Shown here piece by piece: positions 4,611 to 7,668 of a stretch of 7,668 nucleotides of DNA (position 1 is its first letter; every line of letters begins with the position of its first letter). The translations under genes and the position numbers were made by a program. The notes under the pieces were generated by a model. It ran no database searches and was not told where the DNA came from. It worked only from the letters and a program-made list of their open reading frames with translations. Source of the stretch: an uncultured Bacteroidota bacterium (GTDB taxonomy: Bacteria > Bacteroidota > Bacteroidia > Chitinophagales > Chitinophagaceae); the NCBI GenBank assembly GCA_903881265.1, contig CAIRSV010000036.1, forward strand, positions 1 through 7,668, written 5' to 3'.

Positions 4611-7445
4611 ATGATCAAACATATTACACTGACTGCACTTGCTGTTGTCTCTATCCAAGTTGCCAATGCGCAAGCCAAATTGATTGAAAAAGTCACAAAG
4701 ACTAATCCGTCAGAAGTTGTTATCCCATATGAAAAATACCAGTTTCCGAATGGTTTAACACTGCTTGTGCACGAAGATCACAGTGATCCTTTGGTGCATG
4801 TTGATGTGACCTATCACGTAGGTTCTGCACGTGAAGAAATTGGGAAGTCGGGCTTTGCTCACTTTTTTGAACATATGATGTTTCAGGGAAGCGATCACGT
4901 GGCTGATGAACAGCATTTTAAAATTATCACAGAAGCGGGTGGCACATTAAACGGATCAACCAATCGCGATCGCACGAATTATTTCGAGACAGTGCCAAGC
5001 AATCAACTTGAAAAAATGTTGTGGCTTGAGTCAGATCGTATGGGCTTTTTGGTGGATGCGGTGACACAACAAAAATTTGAAGTACAACGTTCAACAGTTA
5101 AAAACGAACGTGGTCAAAATTATGACAACCGACCTTATGGTTTAGTACAGGAGACATTGTCTAAAAATATGTATCCATACGGACACCCTTATTCGTGGCT
5201 TACTATCGGGTATGTCGAAGATTTGAACCGCGTGGATGTGCAAGATCTTAAGAACTTCTTTCTGCGTTGGTACGGTCCCAACAATGCTGTGTTGACTATC
5301 GGTGGTGATGTTGATACCAAAGCAGTTGTGAAGCTCGTTGAAAAATATTTCGGTTCTATACCGCAGTGCCCTAAAGTTGAAAAGACCGTATTGCCGGCAG
5401 CTATTATCAAGAGCGATCGCTATGTGACGATGGTTGATAATTATGCCAAATTGCCAATGCTTGTTTGCGCCCTTCCTACTGTGGCTGCGTATCACAAAGA
5501 TGAAGCCGCATTAGATTGCTTGGCAGAGATATTGGGTGGAGATAACAATTCAATTTTGTATCAACGATTGGTAAAAACACAAAAAGCATTGAGCGCGAGT
5601 ACATCAAATGGTACTGATGAATTAGCGGGCTCATTTCAATTTCAAATTATGCCAACATCTGGCACGTCGCTTGCTGATATGGAAAAGGAAGTGAAAGATG
5701 CGATCAAACAATTTGAAATAAAAGGTGTTAGCGATGATGATATTGAAAAGTTTAAATCGTCGCATGAAGCGAAAACAATCTATGGCTTGGAAAGCGTTAG
5801 TGGTAAGGTGTCTGAACTTGCTGCGTTTCAAACATACACTGGGAATGCCAATTATATTAAGACTGAATTGAAACGATATGATGCGATTACAAAAGAAGAT
5901 GTCATCAGGGTGTATAACCAATACATCAAAAATAAACCAATGGTGATCCTCAGTGTGATGACCAAAGGTTCTGAACTATTGAAAGCAGGCGAAGATAATT
6001 ATACGGTTGCAAAAGAAGGTTATACGGCTCCTGATTATGGCTACAACAAACTGACATACACCAAGGCGACTGATAAATTTGATAGAAGTAAAAAGCCAGC
6101 TTCCGGAACGAATCCTACGATTAAAGTACCAAAATTCAAACAAATAGATTTAGAAGGTATGAGAATGCTATCGGCTAAGACAAATGAGCTTCCTGTTGTG
6201 GTGATTTCGCTTGGATTTAAAGGTGGACGACTTGTAGAACAAAATGATTTATCGAAGGCAGGTGTGTCGCAACTATTCGCTTCGATGATGCAGGAAGATA
6301 CTAAGCTGCATACCTCAGAAGAAATGTCTGTTCTGTTGGATAAACTAGGAAGTTCAATTTCATTCGGAACTGATATTGATGAAACAGGAGTGACTGTTCG
6401 TTGTTTAAAGAAGAATTTAGCGGCTACGCTTGAATTGCTGGGAGAGCGTTTGTTGCAACCTAAATTTACAGAAGAAGCATTTAGCCGTATCAAAAATCAA
6501 CGCATTGAAAGTATCAAGAATTCAAAGACTCGTGCCGTTAATGTAGCCAACATTGCCTATTCGAAAATTAATTACGGTAAATTTAATATACTTGGTTTAC
6601 CTAGTTCTGGCACAGTAGAGTCAGTTACCAATATCACATTAGATGATATCAAAGCGTATTATAAAAATTACATAAGTCGTAAAGGAATGAAAGTGGTTGT
6701 CGTTGGTGATATTGAAGATAATGAGTCAATGAATATCTTAACCCGCTTGAACCAATTGAATGACCAAGAAGTGAAATTTACGTTGTTGCCTGCATCGCTG
6801 CCTTCAGATGCTAAAACTGTGTATATTGTAAACATTCCGAAAGCAGCGCAAACAGAATTCAGAGTGGGTTATGTGACCGATTTGAAATATGATGCATTAG
6901 GCGAATATCATCAATGCGAACTGGCGAACTTTCCATTAGGCGGTGCCTTTAATTGTCGTATCAATTTGAATCTGAGAGAAGATAAAGGATGGACTTATGG
7001 AGCTCGAAGCAGTTTTAGCGGAAATGATTACACGGGTAATTTTACGTTCTCTTCTGGTATCAAAACACCGGCAACAGATAGTGCCTTAGTGGAAGTGATG
7101 AAGGAATTTGAATCGTATTATAAAAATGGCGTTACTGCAGAAGAACTTAGTTTTATGAAAAATGCCTTGGGACAAAGTGATGCACGGAAATATGAAACTG
7201 GATTTCAGAAGGCTGGTTTTCTAGTGAATATTCTTCAATATAATTTAAAACCTGATTTTGTAGAGAAACAAAATAAGTTATTACAAAGCACGACGGCCGC
7301 TACAATCAATGCAACAACAAAGAAATGGTTGGATCCTTCTAAAATGAATATTGTGTTTGCAGGTGATAAGGATAAGATTGCGCCATCATTGATTAAAATG
7401 GGGTACAAGATTGTTGAATTGGATGCGGATGGTGAACGCAAATAA
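4611..7445 (+). CDS. Fused two-domain M16 (insulinase/pitrilysin family) zinc metallopeptidase, exported
   Basis: A 944-residue protein with a signal peptide (MIKHITLTALAVVSIQVANA, likely cleavage before Gln21), so probably periplasmic or outer-membrane associated. The N-terminal M16 domain has the inverted zinc motif HFFEH (His84, catalytic Glu87, His88) and a downstream zinc ligand Glu166 in KNERGQ, 77 residues after the motif. An M16C domain follows at ~200-375 (LKNFFLRWYGPNNAVLTIGG near its start). After a linker (~480-515), a second M16 repeat starts near 525 (GGRLVEQNDLSKAGVSQLF); its HxxEH site is absent, as expected for the non-catalytic half. The second M16C region carries LREDKGWTYGARSSF, with Arg789 and Tyr796 at the seven-residue spacing of the substrate-binding Arg/Tyr pair of M16 enzymes. 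The two halves should close as a clamshell around peptides. ATG 4611 is chosen because it opens the signal peptide and follows the promoter. Length fits the fused class. The protease call is firm; substrates are unknown. Confidence 0.95.
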   Translation: MIKHITLTALAVVSIQVANAQAKLIEKVTKTNPSEVVIPYEKYQFPNGLTLLVHEDHSDPLVHVDVTYHVGSAREEIGKSGFAHFFEHMMFQGSDHVADEQHFKIITEAGGTLNGSTNRDRTNYFETVPSNQLEKMLWLESDRMGFLVDAVTQQKFEVQRSTVKNERGQNYDNRPYGLVQETLSKNMYPYGHPYSWLTIGYVEDLNRVDVQDLKNFFLRWYGPNNAVLTIGGDVDTKAVVKLVEKYFGSIPQCPKVEKTVLPAAIIKSDRYVTMVDNYAKLPMLVCALPTVAAYHKDEAALDCLAEILGGDNNSILYQRLVKTQKALSASTSNGTDELAGSFQFQIMPTSGTSLADMEKEVKDAIKQFEIKGVSDDDIEKFKSSHEAKTIYGLESVSGKVSELAAFQTYTGNANYIKTELKRYDAITKEDVIRVYNQYIKNKPMVILSVMTKGSELLKAGEDNYTVAKEGYTAPDYGYNKLTYTKATDKFDRSKKPASGTNPTIKVPKFKQIDLEGMRMLSAKTNELPVVVISLGFKGGRLVEQNDLSKAGVSQLFASMMQEDTKLHTSEEMSVLLDKLGSSISFGTDIDETGVTVRCLKKNLAATLELLGERLLQPKFTEEAFSRIKNQRIESIKNSKTRAVNVANIAYSKINYGKFNILGLPSSGTVESVTNITLDDIKAYYKNYISRKGMKVVVVGDIEDNESMNILTRLNQLNDQEVKFTLLPASLPSDAKTVYIVNIPKAAQTEFRVGYVTDLKYDALGEYHQCELANFPLGGAFNCRINLNLREDKGWTYGARSSFSGNDYTGNFTFSSGIKTPATDSALVEVMKEFESYYKNGVTAEELSFMKNALGQSDARKYETGFQKAGFLVNILQYNLKPDFVEKQNKLLQSTTAATINATTKKWLDPSKMNIVFAGDKDKIAPSLIKMGYKIVELDADGERK

Positions 7446-7490
7446 TAGATGTTCAAGAATAGTGTTATCGAAATTGCTTTGATTGTATAA

Positions 7491-7520
7491 GCAGTATCAG
7501 GTAGATGCTGCACGTATTTT
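7491..7520 (+). terminator. Probable intrinsic terminator after the M16 peptidase gene
   Basis: GCAGTATC (7491-7498) pairs with GATGCTGC (7504-7511) over 8 bp with one G-U wobble, around a 5-base loop. A T-rich stretch (ATTTTGTT) follows after a few bases. It lies 45 bases after the peptidase stop codon. The T-run is broken and starts late, so the call is moderate. Confidence 0.42.
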
Positions 7521-7668
7521 GTTGCACTTGTTGATTTTTCAAGTCTGTATTCGTGTATCGGTTCGGTAAAATTACATTAATTACGCGTGCTTGTGATTTT
7601 GAAATGATCTGTAGTTGTGTGATGTCAGAAATTATTCTGTGGTTTGCATTCTTAAATTTCTAAAAAGG
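7521..7668. other. Non-coding tail of the window, nothing recognised
   Basis: Only short frames occur on either strand. None starts with a signal peptide or known motif, and no tRNA cloverleaf or repeat array was found by eye. It is probably intergenic; the next gene would lie beyond the window. Confidence 0.4.

Noticed and set aside
4962..5421. Two GCGATCGC octamers (near 4966 and 5412), like the HIP1 repeat of cyanobacteria
   Set aside because: There are only two copies, both inside coding sequence and explained by codons; nothing else suggests a cyanobacterium.
5142..5921. Several - strand open frames inside the M16 peptidase gene
   Set aside because: The + strand carries conserved M16 sequence throughout. 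The antisense frames are Ser/Ile/Phe-rich reverse readings with no domain.
7235..7513. Open frame on the - strand overlapping the peptidase 3' end
   Set aside because: Most of it is the reverse reading of conserved M16 C-terminal sequence; only its first ~20 codons are intergenic, and no family is recognisable.

Overview
The window looks like chromosomal DNA from a member of the Bacteroidota. Support comes from a secreted protein with a type IX secretion (T9SS) C-terminal sorting domain (YPNP motif), a small outer-membrane beta-barrel protein with an AQ-type signal cleavage site, a periplasmic-type two-domain M16 peptidase, promoters resembling the TTTG-N19-TAnnTTTG class of this phylum, and AT-rich leaders without strong Shine-Dalgarno sites. 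All recognised genes lie on the + strand. The genus cannot be read from this sequence.

Layout. 1-627 is the 3' part of clpX, cut by the window edge. 628-808 is non-coding and ends in a perfect 8-bp hairpin. 809-1148 is the wreck of an aromatic amino acid ammonia-lyase (HAL/PAL/TAL family): the N-terminus, with the YGINTGFG motif, is joined out of frame to what looks like the C-terminus, and the catalytic core is gone. 1192-2184 is a T9SS cargo protein followed by a clear hairpin terminator. 2253-2945 is an outer-membrane beta-barrel protein. 2957-3691 is a complete fabG-type ketoreductase reading frame broken by one in-frame TAA at codon 45. 3696-3798 is a very short remnant resembling the start of a PaiB-type FMN-binding regulator. 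3893-4450 encodes a receiver domain tethered to the membrane by a C-terminal helix. 4611-7445 is a fused two-domain M16 zinc peptidase behind a good promoter, with a probable terminator at 7491-7520. The last 150 bases hold nothing I can name.

How it fits together. The intact genes are housekeeping (ClpX), envelope or secretion (T9SS cargo, beta-barrel, M16 peptidase) and signalling (membrane-tethered receiver), with no evident shared pathway. The most interesting signal is the decay of the genes between them. A HAL/TAL-type lyase and a FabG of this subtype are both parts of flexirubin / aryl-polyene pigment loci in Bacteroidota, so the two broken genes about 1.8 kb apart may be the residue of such a locus. 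Three damaged genes in about 3 kb mark 0.8-3.8 kb as a degrading segment between conserved genes. I see no new defence, mobile or CRISPR-like system here.
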